From positions 1-64,000 of the forward strand of contig CAYPST010000009.1 of the NCBI GenBank assembly GCA_964413425.1: 64,000 nucleotides of DNA, given 5' to 3'. Below are positions 1-8,900 of this stretch, piece after piece. Made by a program: the position numbers and the translations under genes. The notes beneath the pieces are model-generated. The model saw only the letters and a program-made list of their open reading frames with translations. It was not told the origin of the DNA and ran no database searches. The stretch's first letter is position 1. Each line of letters begins with the position of its first letter. This DNA is from DATFLS01 sp964413425. GTDB taxonomy: Bacteria > Fidelibacterota > JAANXI01.

Positions 1-566
1 AACGGTTTCGACTCTCAACGTGCATTGCAGAGCCAACGGCTCTACAGAACGTGAAGGGTGGCGCCAGGCAAGGAAAGAACCCCTCCTGGCTTCCTTGTCC
101 TTGATGTTCCTGAACAGATTTAATAGCCATAAGATTTATTCTACATTTCATTGGTGAAAATCCGTGTTCATTCCCCGGTTGATCCCCGATAGATCGGGAC
201 AGGATATGGTTTCTATCTCTTGTTGCTCCACTCATTTCTGATGAGAATGAAAATATTAAATGATTCACTTTAAAAAAAGGTTCATGATTTTTTCTATCAT
301 GTTATTTCCATTCATATCCAGCTTTGAGCCTGATTTAATCCAAGAGTTACAACTCACCGCCGGGCGGAGGGGGGAGTTTCCGGGGAACAAATCCGGATTC
401 CTGTGATTAGAGTTTTATTCATGCTTGCAGATCGGAAATCCGCACTCAGCAGGTGGTTTCAACGGTATCAGCCAAATTTGCTATGGACGAGAGCCGAAAT
501 ATTATCTAATTTCAATGAATTATTCAGTTGTACATCAACAATCAGGGGTCTTTGAGGTAAAGATTT
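1..566. other. Window-start region without a supported gene
   Basis: No convincing coding sequence was found. A 74-codon open frame from 425 overlaps the start of the HNH gene, resembles no family I know and looks fortuitous. The stretch is AT-rich around 240-330 and should hold the promoter of the HNH gene. A GATCCCCGATAGATCGGGA palindrome lies near 180-200. A gene may lie just outside the left edge, but nothing at position 1 shows a clear partial frame. Confidence 0.5.
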
Positions 567-1046
567 ATGAATCTCTCGAAGAAAGATCAGCGGCGGTTTA
601 TGGACAGTCTGGGCTCGGACGACTCGGAAAAATGCTGGGCCTGGAATAGTACCAAAAACAATGCCGGCTACCCGTTATTCAGTCTGAAAGGTGAAATGGT
701 GTCTGCCCTGCGGCTTCTCTACCGGATCTATTATAATCGACGGATACCCAAGACCTGGATTGTTTCCCATACCTGCAACAATAACGGGTGTGTCAACCCG
801 AATCACATCTATATCACCACCCGGTCCGAACGCACCAGGCAGGCCTACCAAAACCGGGAGTTGATTCCGGCATCACAAAAGGGGGAGAAGAACCCCAACT
901 CCAAGCTGACCGAGCAGGATATCATCGATATCCGGCAGCGCAAAAAAGAGGGAGCCACCCACATGGAGCTGGCGGAGCAATATAACGTGACCAAAACCAC
1001 CATCTCCCAGATTGTGAACCGGAAGTTATGGGGGCATGTGGCGTAG
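567..1046 (+). CDS. Free-standing HNH endonuclease with C-terminal helix-turn-helix
   Basis: A 159-residue protein. The centre carries an HNH_3-type zinc/metal finger: SHTC at 67-70, then GCVNPNH at 74-80. This matches the HxCxNxxCVNPxH pattern of homing and phage HNH nucleases. The C-terminus begins with a GEKNPNSKLT linker. Residues about 115-155 form a helix-turn-helix of the kind found behind HNH domains in intron-encoded endonucleases (MELAEQYNVTKTTISQIV). The start is supported by a GAGGT-like site just upstream. It stands alone with no intron, intein or phage genes around it. It is probably a selfish or domesticated nicking or cutting enzyme; the target is unknown. Confidence 0.82.
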   Translation: MNLSKKDQRRFMDSLGSDDSEKCWAWNSTKNNAGYPLFSLKGEMVSALRLLYRIYYNRRIPKTWIVSHTCNNNGCVNPNHIYITTRSERTRQAYQNRELIPASQKGEKNPNSKLTEQDIIDIRQRKKEGATHMELAEQYNVTKTTISQIVNRKLWGHVA

Positions 1047-1143
1047 CCACTGATACAACGCTGGCCGCAGAATTTCCACCCCCATTCCACCTATCGACTG
1101 CCAGGCCGCCCTGTCACCTGGGGCAGGGCATGGGGGCGGTCAT

Positions 1144-1166
1144 CCCTCTCCTGTCGAAGGAGAGGG
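1144..1166 (+). terminator. Possible hairpin downstream of the HNH gene
   Basis: CCCTCTCC and GGAGAGGG form an 8-bp stem with a TGTCGAA loop about 100 bp after the HNH stop codon. No T-run follows, so it may be a repeat remnant rather than an intrinsic terminator. Confidence 0.3.
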
Positions 1167-1319
1167 ACCGAAGGGGAGAGGTCACCCCAACCGGCGACAT
1201 CCCATCAAGTGTAACCATCAACGCTCAGTTCGGTCGCGCTGCAGGTGCGCTGCACGGCAGTATCCGGCAGCATACCTGAAAACAACTATCAGTCTTCCAG
1301 GCGTAAATCACCCAAAAGC

Positions 1320-2621
1320 TCAGTTCACCATTGCCTGGTACGCGAGAATCCGGAACTTCTCATTCAGGGTGGCGCCGCCGCCTGGGTGCTTGTTGGCAAT
1401 GGAAATTCCGATCATGTCTTCCACCGGATCGATGAAGAAGGTGCCATACCAGAAGCTGCCCCAGTAATACCGGCCCACCGTATCCAGCTCTCCGGATTCG
1501 GCCAGACTCCGGGTTACGCCGAAACCCAGCCCGAAACCCTGGCTGCCCAGCAGATCACCTACGTGGTCCGTGGTCATCAGCTCCACGGTTTTGGGACTGA
1601 GCAGCCGGCCCCCCTCCAGTTCGCCGCCGTTGAGCAGCATCTGTGCAAACCGGTAGTAATCCGGCACGGTGGAGCAGAGTCCGCCGCCCCCGGAGAGATA
1701 CCGGTGGTCCCCACTGACGGGATATGTTGCGGAATAGAGCATGGTTTCGTCTTCCAGAATTGGCTCGCCGTCCATCTGGATGAGACCGCCCTCCGGTCCC
1801 ACCGTGTAGCCAGCGGAGAGCCGGGAGCGCTTGCTTTCCGGCACGTGGAAATAGGTGTCGTGCATGCCCAGGGGACGAAAGATGCGATCCCGCAGAAACT
1901 CATTTAGCGGCTTGCCCGAGATCACCTCCACCAGGTATCCGAGGACATCCACGGACAGTCCGTAAGTATAATCTTCTCCCGGTTGATGGAGCAAAGGAAT
2001 TTTCGCCAGCCGGGGGATGTCTTCGGCAAGGGTATTCCCGTCCTCCACCAGTCCGTGCGTAATTTCGGCATCGTAATACGCCTGCCCCAGCCGATCGTCC
2101 CACTGGTAAGTCAATCCCGAGGTGTGGGTTAACAGATGTCGGATAGTAATCGGACGCTTCGCCGGGACCACTTTCCACTCCGATGAAGATCCGCTTCCCC
2201 CGGAACGATCGGCCAGCACCACGGGATCCCTGAAGGCCGGGATATAGTTGGCAACGGGATCGCTCAGACGGAAGTGCCCCTCTTCGTACAGCATCATGAC
2301 CGCCACACTGGTGATAGGTTTGGTCATGGAAGCGATCCGCATGATGGTATTCGGCCGCATAGGGATGTCCGCTTCCCGATCCTGCATACCGGCCGCCTCC
2401 AGATAGGCGACCAGGCCGTGCCGGGCGATTAACACAACGGCTCCGGCCAGCCGCTCCTGGTCGATGTTTTGGTATATCATTGCGGTCAGGTGCTCCAGGC
2501 GCTCGCCGGACAGCCCGACCTCCTCCGGATCGATGACCTCCAGCGGCTGGGCCGGCACCACCTGACAGAGCCAAACAAGGGAGCCAACGACATATAATAA
2601 TTTTCTGAGTTGACCTTTCAT
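1320..2621 (-). CDS. Secreted serine beta-lactamase-family hydrolase (class C/esterase type)
   Basis: 433 residues with an N-terminal signal peptide (hydrophobic 8-24, cut near VPAQ). The penicillin-binding/beta-lactamase fold motifs are visible. SMTK at 98-101 carries the nucleophilic Ser98 and Lys101. HTSGLTY at 166-172 is typical of the family. Tyr220 in YTYGLS takes the YxN position. The family includes esterases, D-aminopeptidases and beta-lactamases, so the substrate cannot be told. The exported location suggests peptide or ester hydrolysis in the periplasm. Ribosome site: the sequence before the start reads CAGGAGTTTGAG. Monocistronic, and convergent with the HNH gene across about 270 bp. 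Confidence 0.85.
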   Translation of the reverse strand: MKGQLRKLLYVVGSLVWLCQVVPAQPLEVIDPEEVGLSGERLEHLTAMIYQNIDQERLAGAVVLIARHGLVAYLEAAGMQDREADIPMRPNTIMRIASMTKPITSVAVMMLYEEGHFRLSDPVANYIPAFRDPVVLADRSGGSGSSSEWKVVPAKRPITIRHLLTHTSGLTYQWDDRLGQAYYDAEITHGLVEDGNTLAEDIPRLAKIPLLHQPGEDYTYGLSVDVLGYLVEVISGKPLNEFLRDRIFRPLGMHDTYFHVPESKRSRLSAGYTVGPEGGLIQMDGEPILEDETMLYSATYPVSGDHRYLSGGGGLCSTVPDYYRFAQMLLNGGELEGGRLLSPKTVELMTTDHVGDLLGSQGFGLGFGVTRSLAESGELDTVGRYYWGSFWYGTFFIDPVEDMIGISIANKHPGGGATLNEKFRILAYQAMVN

Positions 2622-2767
2622 CTCAAACTCCTGTGGTTTGTTTCAGAGGTTTGTCTGTTCCCTATGGTATTTGCCATCCCTCGAGGTATCTGCACAAAGA
2701 ATACAGACGGGGAGCCGGGGCCATCTCTGATTGAAGCACGGAAACACACTGAACGACACTGATAATT

Positions 2768-2796
2768 TGAGTCTGTTTAGAAAACGCCTCGCCCCG
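2768..2796. repeat. Solo end of family B (MITE-like) repeat
   Basis: TGAGTCTGTTTAGAAAACGC followed by CTCGCCCCG matches the left end of the longer family B copies at 20385, 28301 (inverted) and 54165. No opposite end is seen before the tRNA, so this is a decayed copy. The 298-bp gap between the hydrolase and the tRNA contains nothing else recognisable. Confidence 0.7.
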
Positions 2797-2919
2797 CCTG
2801 TTCCGATCTATCAATGATCATCAGGGAGCAGATTATCATGGCTTGAAGGAGATATCTTTTTTACTTTACACCTGCCACAAAAAAATCCCCTCGTACCGGT
2901 CATGACGGAAAAGACATAA

Positions 2920-2995
2920 TGGTGAGCCCGGGAGGAATCGAACCTCCGACCGACGGCTTAAAAGGCCGCTGCTCTACCGACTGAGCTACGGGCTC
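2920..2995 (-). tRNA. tRNA-Lys (anticodon TTT)
   Basis: Read on the minus strand, the sequence folds into a full cloverleaf. The acceptor is GAGCCCG/CGGGCTC. The D-arm reads GCTCAGTCGGTAGAGC. The anticodon loop CTTTTAA gives TTT. The T-arm is GGAGG-TTCGATT-CCTCC. The discriminator is A and the CCA end is encoded (2920-2922). The anticodon stem opens with a G-T wobble. Confidence 0.96.
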
Positions 2996-3158
2996 ACTGT
3001 CGAAACAAATGAAGTTAAATTCAATCCCTGCTAAAATCAAGACTTATGTATTCTCGTTGGTTTATCCATCTTTTTAGTTGGTATTTCGGTGGCCCTGTTT
3101 GTATTATTAGTTTTACTATTACGTTAGTAATATTTTTTAATAGTGAGGGTTGGCAGCA

Positions 3159-4277
3159 ATGAGTATTACAGTCACTCCGTTGAAAAACACCTATTTCGAC
3201 AGACGGAAATTCATTAACATGGCCTGGAATATTTACCGGGGCTATCCCAAGTGGGTGCCGCCGCTGAAACTCGATATGCACAATATGCTGAATCCGGAGA
3301 AGCATCCCTATCATGATCATGCCGAAGCGCAGCTGTTTCTCGCAGAGAAGGATGGCCGGGCTGCCGGGCGGATTGCCGCTCATGTGAATTATGCCCATAA
3401 TGACTACTGGCAGGATCAGGTGGGCTTTTTTGGCTTTTTCGAATGTATCGATGATCAGGCGGTGGCCGATGCATTGTTCGAGGCGGCACGTGCCTTTCTG
3501 CATACGCATGATCGTACGCACGTCCGGGGCCCGTTCAACTGGACAACCAACGATAATTGTGGATTACTCCTCGATGCGTTTGACCGGCCTCCGGTTGTGA
3601 TGATGCCGTATAACCCGCCGTATTACCGACAACTCATAGAGAACGCTGGTCTCCGGAAAGTCAAAGATCTCTATGCGTATCATATTGAAGAAGCGTACGA
3701 GGTTCCGGAGCGTTTACACCGGGGCGTACACATCCTGAAAAAACGGCACGACTTCTCCCTGCGTCCCCTTGATATGAAGAATTTCTGGGACGAGGTGGCA
3801 AAAATCAAACAGTTATATAACAGTGCCTGGGGTGAGAATTGGGGGGCGGTGCCCATGACGGAGGAGGAAATCAATCATATTGCGAAAGATCTGAAAATGA
3901 TCGTGGATCCCAATGTCTGCTTCATTGCCGAAGTCAATGGAGCACCGGTGGGTTTCTCCATCACACTCCCGGATATCAACCAGGCGCTTAAGCACGCCAA
4001 CGGCCGGCTGTTTCCGTTTGGCCTGTTGAAACTACTCTGGCACAGAAGGCAGATTGATTCCGTGCGGGTGCTCTTGTTGGGGGTACTGGAAGATCACCGG
4101 CATCACGGCATCGATGTGGCCATGTACTACCGCACCTTCAAAGATGGCATGGAACGGGGCTATCACTCCGGTGAGTTTTCCTGGATTCTGGAAGATAACT
4201 ATCCCATGCGCCATGCCCTGGAAAAATTCGGCGCGGACATCTATAAGACTTACCGCATCTATCAACAATCGCTATGA
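3159..4277 (+). CDS. GNAT-like N-acyltransferase, candidate bacterial ceramide synthase
   Basis: 372 residues from ATG 3159, which has a GAGG site about 10 bp upstream; a TTG at 3150 is a less likely start. It resembles the GNAT-superfamily proteins of about 375 residues that open with a YPKWVPPL segment followed by a short core (FLAEKDGRAAGRIAAHVN). A second half carries the acyl-CoA-binding-like fold (CFIAEVNGAPVGFSITLPD, later LEDHRHHGIDVAMY). Proteins of this type include the Caulobacter ceramide synthase bCerS, from memory of that family. Its stop overlaps the next gene's start (ATGA), so it is cotranslated with an epimerase-like SDR and a PAP2 protein. A generic acetyltransferase role is the alternative. 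Confidence 0.7.
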   Translation: MSITVTPLKNTYFDRRKFINMAWNIYRGYPKWVPPLKLDMHNMLNPEKHPYHDHAEAQLFLAEKDGRAAGRIAAHVNYAHNDYWQDQVGFFGFFECIDDQAVADALFEAARAFLHTHDRTHVRGPFNWTTNDNCGLLLDAFDRPPVVMMPYNPPYYRQLIENAGLRKVKDLYAYHIEEAYEVPERLHRGVHILKKRHDFSLRPLDMKNFWDEVAKIKQLYNSAWGENWGAVPMTEEEINHIAKDLKMIVDPNVCFIAEVNGAPVGFSITLPDINQALKHANGRLFPFGLLKLLWHRRQIDSVRVLLLGVLEDHRHHGIDVAMYYRTFKDGMERGYHSGEFSWILEDNYPMRHALEKFGADIYKTYRIYQQSL

Positions 4278-5257
4278 GGGTTCTCGTCACCGGCGGCACC
4301 GGATTTATCGGCTATCATCTGGTGAACACGCTCCTGCGCTCCAATCATGAGGTAACCTGCCTGATCCGGGACACCAGCAATACCCGCTGGCTGGATTCCC
4401 TGGGCGATCCGAAGTATGTCTATGGAGAACTGCGGGATCCGGAGAGCCTAACTCCTGCCGTGGAGAACAAGGATTGGATTATCCATCTGGCGGGTATTGT
4501 CACCGGGGTCAATCGTAAACACTATATCGAAGTAAATCAGGGAGGCACACGAAATCTTATCCAGGCTGCTGCCAGTCAGAATCCCGGCTTGAAAAAGTTT
4601 GTGTTCGTCAGCTCGCAGTCTGCCGGAGGACCGACGACGCCTTCCCATCCCAAAACCGAACAGATGCCGGATAATCCCGTCACCCATTACGGGGAGAGCA
4701 AACTGCTGGCGGAACAGACGGTGCTGGACTATGCCAACACCCTCCCGGTGAGCATCGTTCGCCCGCCAGTGGTGTATGGTCCGCTGGATGTCGGGGTGCA
4801 CATCTTTTTCCAGCTGGTAGCCAGGGGCTGGCAGGTGAAATTTACCGGGCCGGAGTTCTACCTCAGCCTGATTTATGTGGAGGACCTGGCTGAGGCACTG
4901 CTACAGGTAGCAGCACAGACCAGGGCCACCGGAGAGCGGTTTTATGTTTCCGATAACCTCCCCTATTCCATGACCGGGGTCCAGAACACCATCGCTGACG
5001 TCATGGATATCCCGACCCGCACCTTTCCACTGCCCCGCAAACTCCTCTACATTCCGGCTCTCGTCTCGGAGATCTTCATTAAATTACTTCGCAAACCCTC
5101 CTTTCTGAATTACCAGAAAATCAAAGAAATAACCCAGCCCGCCTGGCTGTGCTCCGCAGAGAAACTCCAGCGCCGGACAGGGTTTCAACCGCAATATACT
5201 TTGTCAACAGGAGCACGTAAAACTATAGATTGGTATAAAACTCATGGTTGGATCTGA
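4274..5257 (+). CDS. Extended SDR (NAD-dependent epimerase/dehydratase family), candidate ceramide reductase
   Basis: 327 residues. A Rossmann dinucleotide motif GGTGFIG sits at 7-13. The HLAGIV stretch is at about 71-76. The catalytic SDR pair is Tyr139 and Lys143 (YGESK), with the upstream Ser in FVSSQSAGG. The C-terminal lobe (RTFPLPRKLLYIPALVSEIF) is hydrophobic, as in sterol- or lipid-acting extended SDRs. It starts inside the stop codon of the GNAT-like gene (ATGA overlap) and overlaps the next gene by 14 bp. In Caulobacter an SDR of this class (CerR) reduces the oxo-ceramide made by bCerS. The same role here is inferred from the pairing, not from sequence identity. Confidence 0.72.
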   Translation: MRVLVTGGTGFIGYHLVNTLLRSNHEVTCLIRDTSNTRWLDSLGDPKYVYGELRDPESLTPAVENKDWIIHLAGIVTGVNRKHYIEVNQGGTRNLIQAAASQNPGLKKFVFVSSQSAGGPTTPSHPKTEQMPDNPVTHYGESKLLAEQTVLDYANTLPVSIVRPPVVYGPLDVGVHIFFQLVARGWQVKFTGPEFYLSLIYVEDLAEALLQVAAQTRATGERFYVSDNLPYSMTGVQNTIADVMDIPTRTFPLPRKLLYIPALVSEIFIKLLRKPSFLNYQKIKEITQPAWLCSAEKLQRRTGFQPQYTLSTGARKTIDWYKTHGWI

Positions 5258-6110
5258 CCGCGGATATCGGTACAGCGACTGTCTTTTCTGGTGTTATAAC
5301 AGTATTGTCGTCATTTTTCTGGTTTTATCCGGTCACCGGGTGGATCATCGCTGGGCTTTGCTCAGTTCCAATGTGGGACTGATTTTGCTCAGTGTGGCGA
5401 TTATCCGGGTATACTGGCGACAACCGGAGAACACCCTGTTCCGGTTTGCCAGGCACTGGTATCCCTTCTTTTACTTTTCATACCTCCACTGGGAAAGCGG
5501 GATGATCAGGCATCTTTTTCATCCCCACTCATTTGATGCGCTGGTGAAATATTGGGATCTCTCGCTGTTTGGCGATTATCTGCATAACATTCTCTATCAA
5601 TTCCAGCCGATCTGGTTCGCCGAATGCATACATTTCACCTATTTCTTCTATTATATCCTGATCTTTCTCACCGGTTTGCTGCTCTACCGTTCTGACCTCA
5701 GGAATTACAAACGGTATATTTTTGACATCACTATACTCTATCTGGCTCACTATACTGTCTTTTACGTCTTCCCCGTGGTGGGACCTATCGACCTGCATCT
5801 GGCTCGTTTCCCGGACGGAGTGATCTTTATTCCCCTGATGAAATTTCTCTACAGAGTCGGCGACTCCCCGGGCGGAGCCATGCCCAGTTCTCACGTGTCT
5901 GTGGCCGTGCTTGCCTGGGTCTGGCTGTATCGATACAGTAAAAAAATCGCCATGATGGCCAGTGTCTTTACTGTCAGTCTCATCTTTTCCACCGTCTACC
6001 TGTCCTATCATTATGCCATCGATACCGTGGCGGGATTTGCCGTCGGCGTATTTTTTGTCGTGCTGATGTTCTTCCTGCGGCGACGATACGGCGAATATTC
6101 TTTTATTTAG
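5244..6110 (+). CDS. PAP2-superfamily membrane protein (Aur1/inositolphosphotransferase-like)
   Basis: 288 residues with about six membrane segments. The PAP2 catalytic signatures are PSSH (in GGAMPSSHVSV) and SYHYAIDTVAG near residue 250-260, which supply the two catalytic histidines and the aspartate. The classical KxxxxxxRP motif of soluble acid phosphatases is not evident, as in the PAP2_3/Aur1 subgroup. Aur1-like enzymes transfer a phospho-headgroup to ceramide; others simply dephosphorylate lipid phosphates. It overlaps the SDR gene by 14 bp, completing a three-gene operon. The membrane headgroup-transfer role is an inference from this context. Confidence 0.75.
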   Translation: MVGSDRGYRYSDCLFWCYNSIVVIFLVLSGHRVDHRWALLSSNVGLILLSVAIIRVYWRQPENTLFRFARHWYPFFYFSYLHWESGMIRHLFHPHSFDALVKYWDLSLFGDYLHNILYQFQPIWFAECIHFTYFFYYILIFLTGLLLYRSDLRNYKRYIFDITILYLAHYTVFYVFPVVGPIDLHLARFPDGVIFIPLMKFLYRVGDSPGGAMPSSHVSVAVLAWVWLYRYSKKIAMMASVFTVSLIFSTVYLSYHYAIDTVAGFAVGVFFVVLMFFLRRRYGEYSFI

Positions 6111-6386
6111 CCCGGATTATTCATAAACAGACTCATATGCTTCGTATGCACAAAATGACTGGACAATCATTCCAACACGTTATTTCCCAGACATTTTTTT
6201 AACATCTCATTGCGCTTGAACAATTCACAAAGAAATATACTGTTCCGATTGGCCTGGGAAATTGAACGGATTCCGGACGCATGATTTCCTTTTTCGTGAT
6301 GGTGGAGCCTGATTGAGCACACCGGTGATAACCCTTCGTTGCCTGGAAACCGGTCCACCCGAACGGAGGTTACGGATAAGAATGCC

Positions 6387-7388
6387 TCAATCCACCAGGC
6401 TCACCACTACCCGCCCCACCTGCTGACCCTGTAAAATCCGGTCGATTTCCGGATCCAGGTTCTCGAGCGAGACTTCCCGGGCAATCTCTTCCAGATTTTC
6501 CAGCGTCCACTCGCCGCCCAGCAGATGCCAGATTTGTTTACGCAGGGGCAGGGGACAGTTGGCGGAGGCAATGCCAAGCAAACTTACCCCCCGCAAGATA
6601 AACGGATAGACCGTGGTGGGCAGGTCGCCCGATGCGGCATTGCCGCAGGTGGCCACATATCCATAGGGCAGGGTGGATTTGATAGCGGTTGCCAGGATAT
6701 TCCCTCCCACCGTATCCACCACCCCGGCCCAGCGACCAGACAACAACGGCTTGCCGGCCGTATCGATGAGTTCGCTGCGTGGAATCACATTGGCAGCGCC
6801 CAGTGAAGTGAGATATTCGTGCTGCTGGAGCTTCCCGGTGGCAGCGGTGACCGCATAGCCCGACGCCGCCAGCAAAGCGACTGCCAGGCTGCCCACCCCA
6901 CCGGTGGCTCCGGTCACCAGAATCTCCCCGTCCTCCGGATTGACCTCGTGCTGCTGCAGCTGGAAAATACTCAGGCCGGCCGTGAAGCCTGCTGTGCCAT
7001 ACATCATGCATTCCCGAATAGAGAGAGTTTCGGGTACTCTCACCACCCAATCGGCCGGCACCCGGATATACTCGCCAAATCCGCCGGGAGTATCCATGCC
7101 CAGGTCGTACCCGCTGACCAGCACTTCATCACCAACCACAAAATCGGCACTGGCGCTCTGTTCCACATACCCCGCAGCATCGATGCCGGGCGTATGCGGA
7201 TACCGTTTGGTCACTCCCCGGTGACCGGTGGCGGAAAGGGCATCTTTGTAGTTAAGCGACGAGTAATGCACCTGGACCAAAAGGTCGCCCTCCGGAAGAT
7301 CCGCAATGGGCACTTCCTCAACCAATCGCACAAATTCGTGGTCCTCGGTTTCCCGCACAACCAAAGCTCTATAAGTGACGCTTTCCAT
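6387..7388 (-). CDS. acuI: AcuI/YhdH-family acrylyl-CoA reductase / quinone oxidoreductase
   Basis: 333 residues of the medium-chain dehydrogenase superfamily. The N-terminal GroES-like half carries the family marker SSLNYKDALSATG (43-55) and HTPGIDAAG. The NAD(P)-binding glycine motif is GATGGVGS at 160-167. Its length and the run of motifs match YhdH/AcuI, which reduces acrylyl-CoA to propionyl-CoA with NADPH, more than zinc alcohol dehydrogenases; no zinc-binding cysteines are seen. Monocistronic on the minus strand. Without an acrylate or DMSP gene nearby, the exact substrate remains uncertain. Confidence 0.8.
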   Translation of the reverse strand: MESVTYRALVVRETEDHEFVRLVEEVPIADLPEGDLLVQVHYSSLNYKDALSATGHRGVTKRYPHTPGIDAAGYVEQSASADFVVGDEVLVSGYDLGMDTPGGFGEYIRVPADWVVRVPETLSIRECMMYGTAGFTAGLSIFQLQQHEVNPEDGEILVTGATGGVGSLAVALLAASGYAVTAATGKLQQHEYLTSLGAANVIPRSELIDTAGKPLLSGRWAGVVDTVGGNILATAIKSTLPYGYVATCGNAASGDLPTTVYPFILRGVSLLGIASANCPLPLRKQIWHLLGGEWTLENLEEIAREVSLENLDPEIDRILQGQQVGRVVVSLVD

Positions 7389-8420
7389 AGATTATCCCTC
7401 CGATGGAATTGTTTGCATGGTTTTGATGGTGACATACGTCATGTTATTACTACTTCATTTTCGAGCTTTCATGGAACTGTTGCGGGCCGAGATTTCTCTG
7501 CGGGAATCATCCTGCTTTCCCTCTGCCGCTCCATAATATATAATAAGAAAAAACAGACACATTTCCGGGAAATTAATGCAGATTCCCCGGAAACAGTTGG
7601 TCCATGACTGGTCTGAGATGATATAGGTGGAACCGAGACATCAACGAAATCATAGTGCTCCGGATGAAGAATAATCGGGACAGGTCTGGTCTATAGTGCT
7701 TCTCTGAAGCACGGAGAGACGGGGTATCCGCCCGCTCCTCCCCGGAACTCAATCCCCCTCTGCCCCCTTTCTTTTGCAAACAGAAAGGGAGGCGGGAGGT
7801 TTAGTGTAATACAAAATTCTATATATTCGCTTCACAGGGTATCTCCTTTCCCTGATCCACGGCTCCTAACGGTCATCTTCGGTGTCCACCATCCCGATCA
7901 TGACTCAGACCAAACTGTCAGGATTAGTAGCTCACGCTTCAGATAAGGCAGTTACAGCTTCAGAGAAAATGGCAGCAACCAGAGATAACCCAGCTCCAGC
8001 TTCGGAAACGATTTCAATAATCTCAGCAATGATTGCAACAGCCTCTGAATCGCCTGCCACAGCCTGGGAATTGGCTGCAACAGCTGGGAAATGCATTGCA
8101 ACGACCTGGAAATTGTTTGCAGCAACCTGGAAATTGTCTGTTGCATCACGGAAATTGTCTGTTGCATCACGGAAATTGATTGCAGCTGGCCGGAAATTGG
8201 CTGCGGCAGCTGTGGAAAGGTTTGCCGGTCTATCTGAAACACCGGCAACTCCGTGAGGGGAGGTTTCTATACGGCGGTGAGGGCTTTCCTGGTGTCCGGG
8301 TCATGCGGATACAGCATCATTATCACCGGAAATCCGGAACATGAGACGTGAAGCTTCGGCGCGAAGCCCTGCCATCCACGCGTAAACCTCTGCAGGAAAG
8401 GGGTTTGCTCCGTCGCTGCC
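7389..8420. other. One-kilobase gap without a confident gene
   Basis: Lies between acuI and hoxW. Open frames on both strands across 7880-8256 come from an in-frame 21-bp tandem repeat (listed separately). They lack ribosome sites, so I do not call them genes. The remainder (7440-7870) shows nothing recognisable apart from a short TTTCCGGG/CCCCGGAAA inverted repeat near 7562-7592. Confidence 0.5.
8041..8230. repeat. Degenerate 21-bp tandem repeat (minisatellite), about 9 units
   Basis: Units are built around GGAAATTG with a variable GCTGCAACA-like half. The core copies from 8104 to 8210 are nearly identical (for example two successive CACGGAAATTGTCTG units), and the flanks are degenerate. 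Because 21 is a multiple of three, both strands stay open. The plus frame reads a KL(S/F)(V/A)A heptad and the minus frame a Q-x-I-S-x-L-L heptad. Neither frame has a plausible start with a ribosome site. Confidence 0.8.
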
Positions 8421-8900
8421 TCAGGATGTGCCTGTAAAGCTTTGCTGCCGGTGTCCGTGCTGGGTGAGGCACTTGGTGATCTGGCGTATCAGCTTTCCGG
8501 CGGCCTGTTTCACGGGGGTTGTAAGCTGGTCCCCATAGTCGAAATCGGCACCGATGATGGTATAGAGCACTCCGAAAGGTGCGGAGCCGTAACATTCGGC
8601 GGCCATCCCAAGCAGCCGGGCGGGCGTGAGTGTATGGCTGAAGGCGGAAGGGGGATCAGTTTTCGGCAGGACCTGTTCGTTCCGGATGCGCCCCGGGGTG
8701 TCTCCTTCTCTGGCATCGATGAACAATGCAATATCTGCGGCGGCAATGTCTTCGGCCATTTCCGGCAGCAGCTGATGCTCCCGGAGGAAGGTGATGTCAT
8801 TGGAACGGAACTTTTCCCGCAGCCGGTCCACAACATACCATCCCAAGCCGTCGTCCATGCGCAGGGAATTGCCGTATCCGATGATGACAATCTTTTTCAT
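8421..8900 (-). CDS. hoxW: Hydrogenase maturation protease
   Basis: 159 residues. It begins with the family signature GYGNSLRMDDGLG (8-20) and a second conserved acidic site in ALFIDAREGD, the aspartates that bind nickel in HycI/HoxW/HybD endopeptidases. This enzyme clips the C-terminal tail of the [NiFe] large subunit once nickel is inserted. Its ATG lies in the hoxH stop region (ATGA, 4-bp overlap). It is therefore translated with its substrate, whose tail after His450 is 26 residues long. Last gene of the hox operon; no other maturation genes (hypA-F) are in the window. Confidence 0.9.
   Translation of the reverse strand: MKKIVIIGYGNSLRMDDGLGWYVVDRLREKFRSNDITFLREHQLLPEMAEDIAAADIALFIDAREGDTPGRIRNEQVLPKTDPPSAFSHTLTPARLLGMAAECYGSAPFGVLYTIIGADFDYGDQLTTPVKQAAGKLIRQITKCLTQHGHRQQSFTGTS

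Noticed and set aside
425..649. 74-residue plus-strand frame before the HNH gene
   Set aside because: Overlaps the HNH gene in another frame, no ribosome site and no recognisable motif.
1245..1907. 220-residue plus-strand frame opposite the beta-lactamase-like gene
   Set aside because: Antisense shadow of a well-supported gene; composition follows the opposite strand.
8041..8230. CRISPR-like array
   Set aside because: Units are 21 bp, contiguous without unique spacers, and no cas genes are near. It is a tandem repeat.
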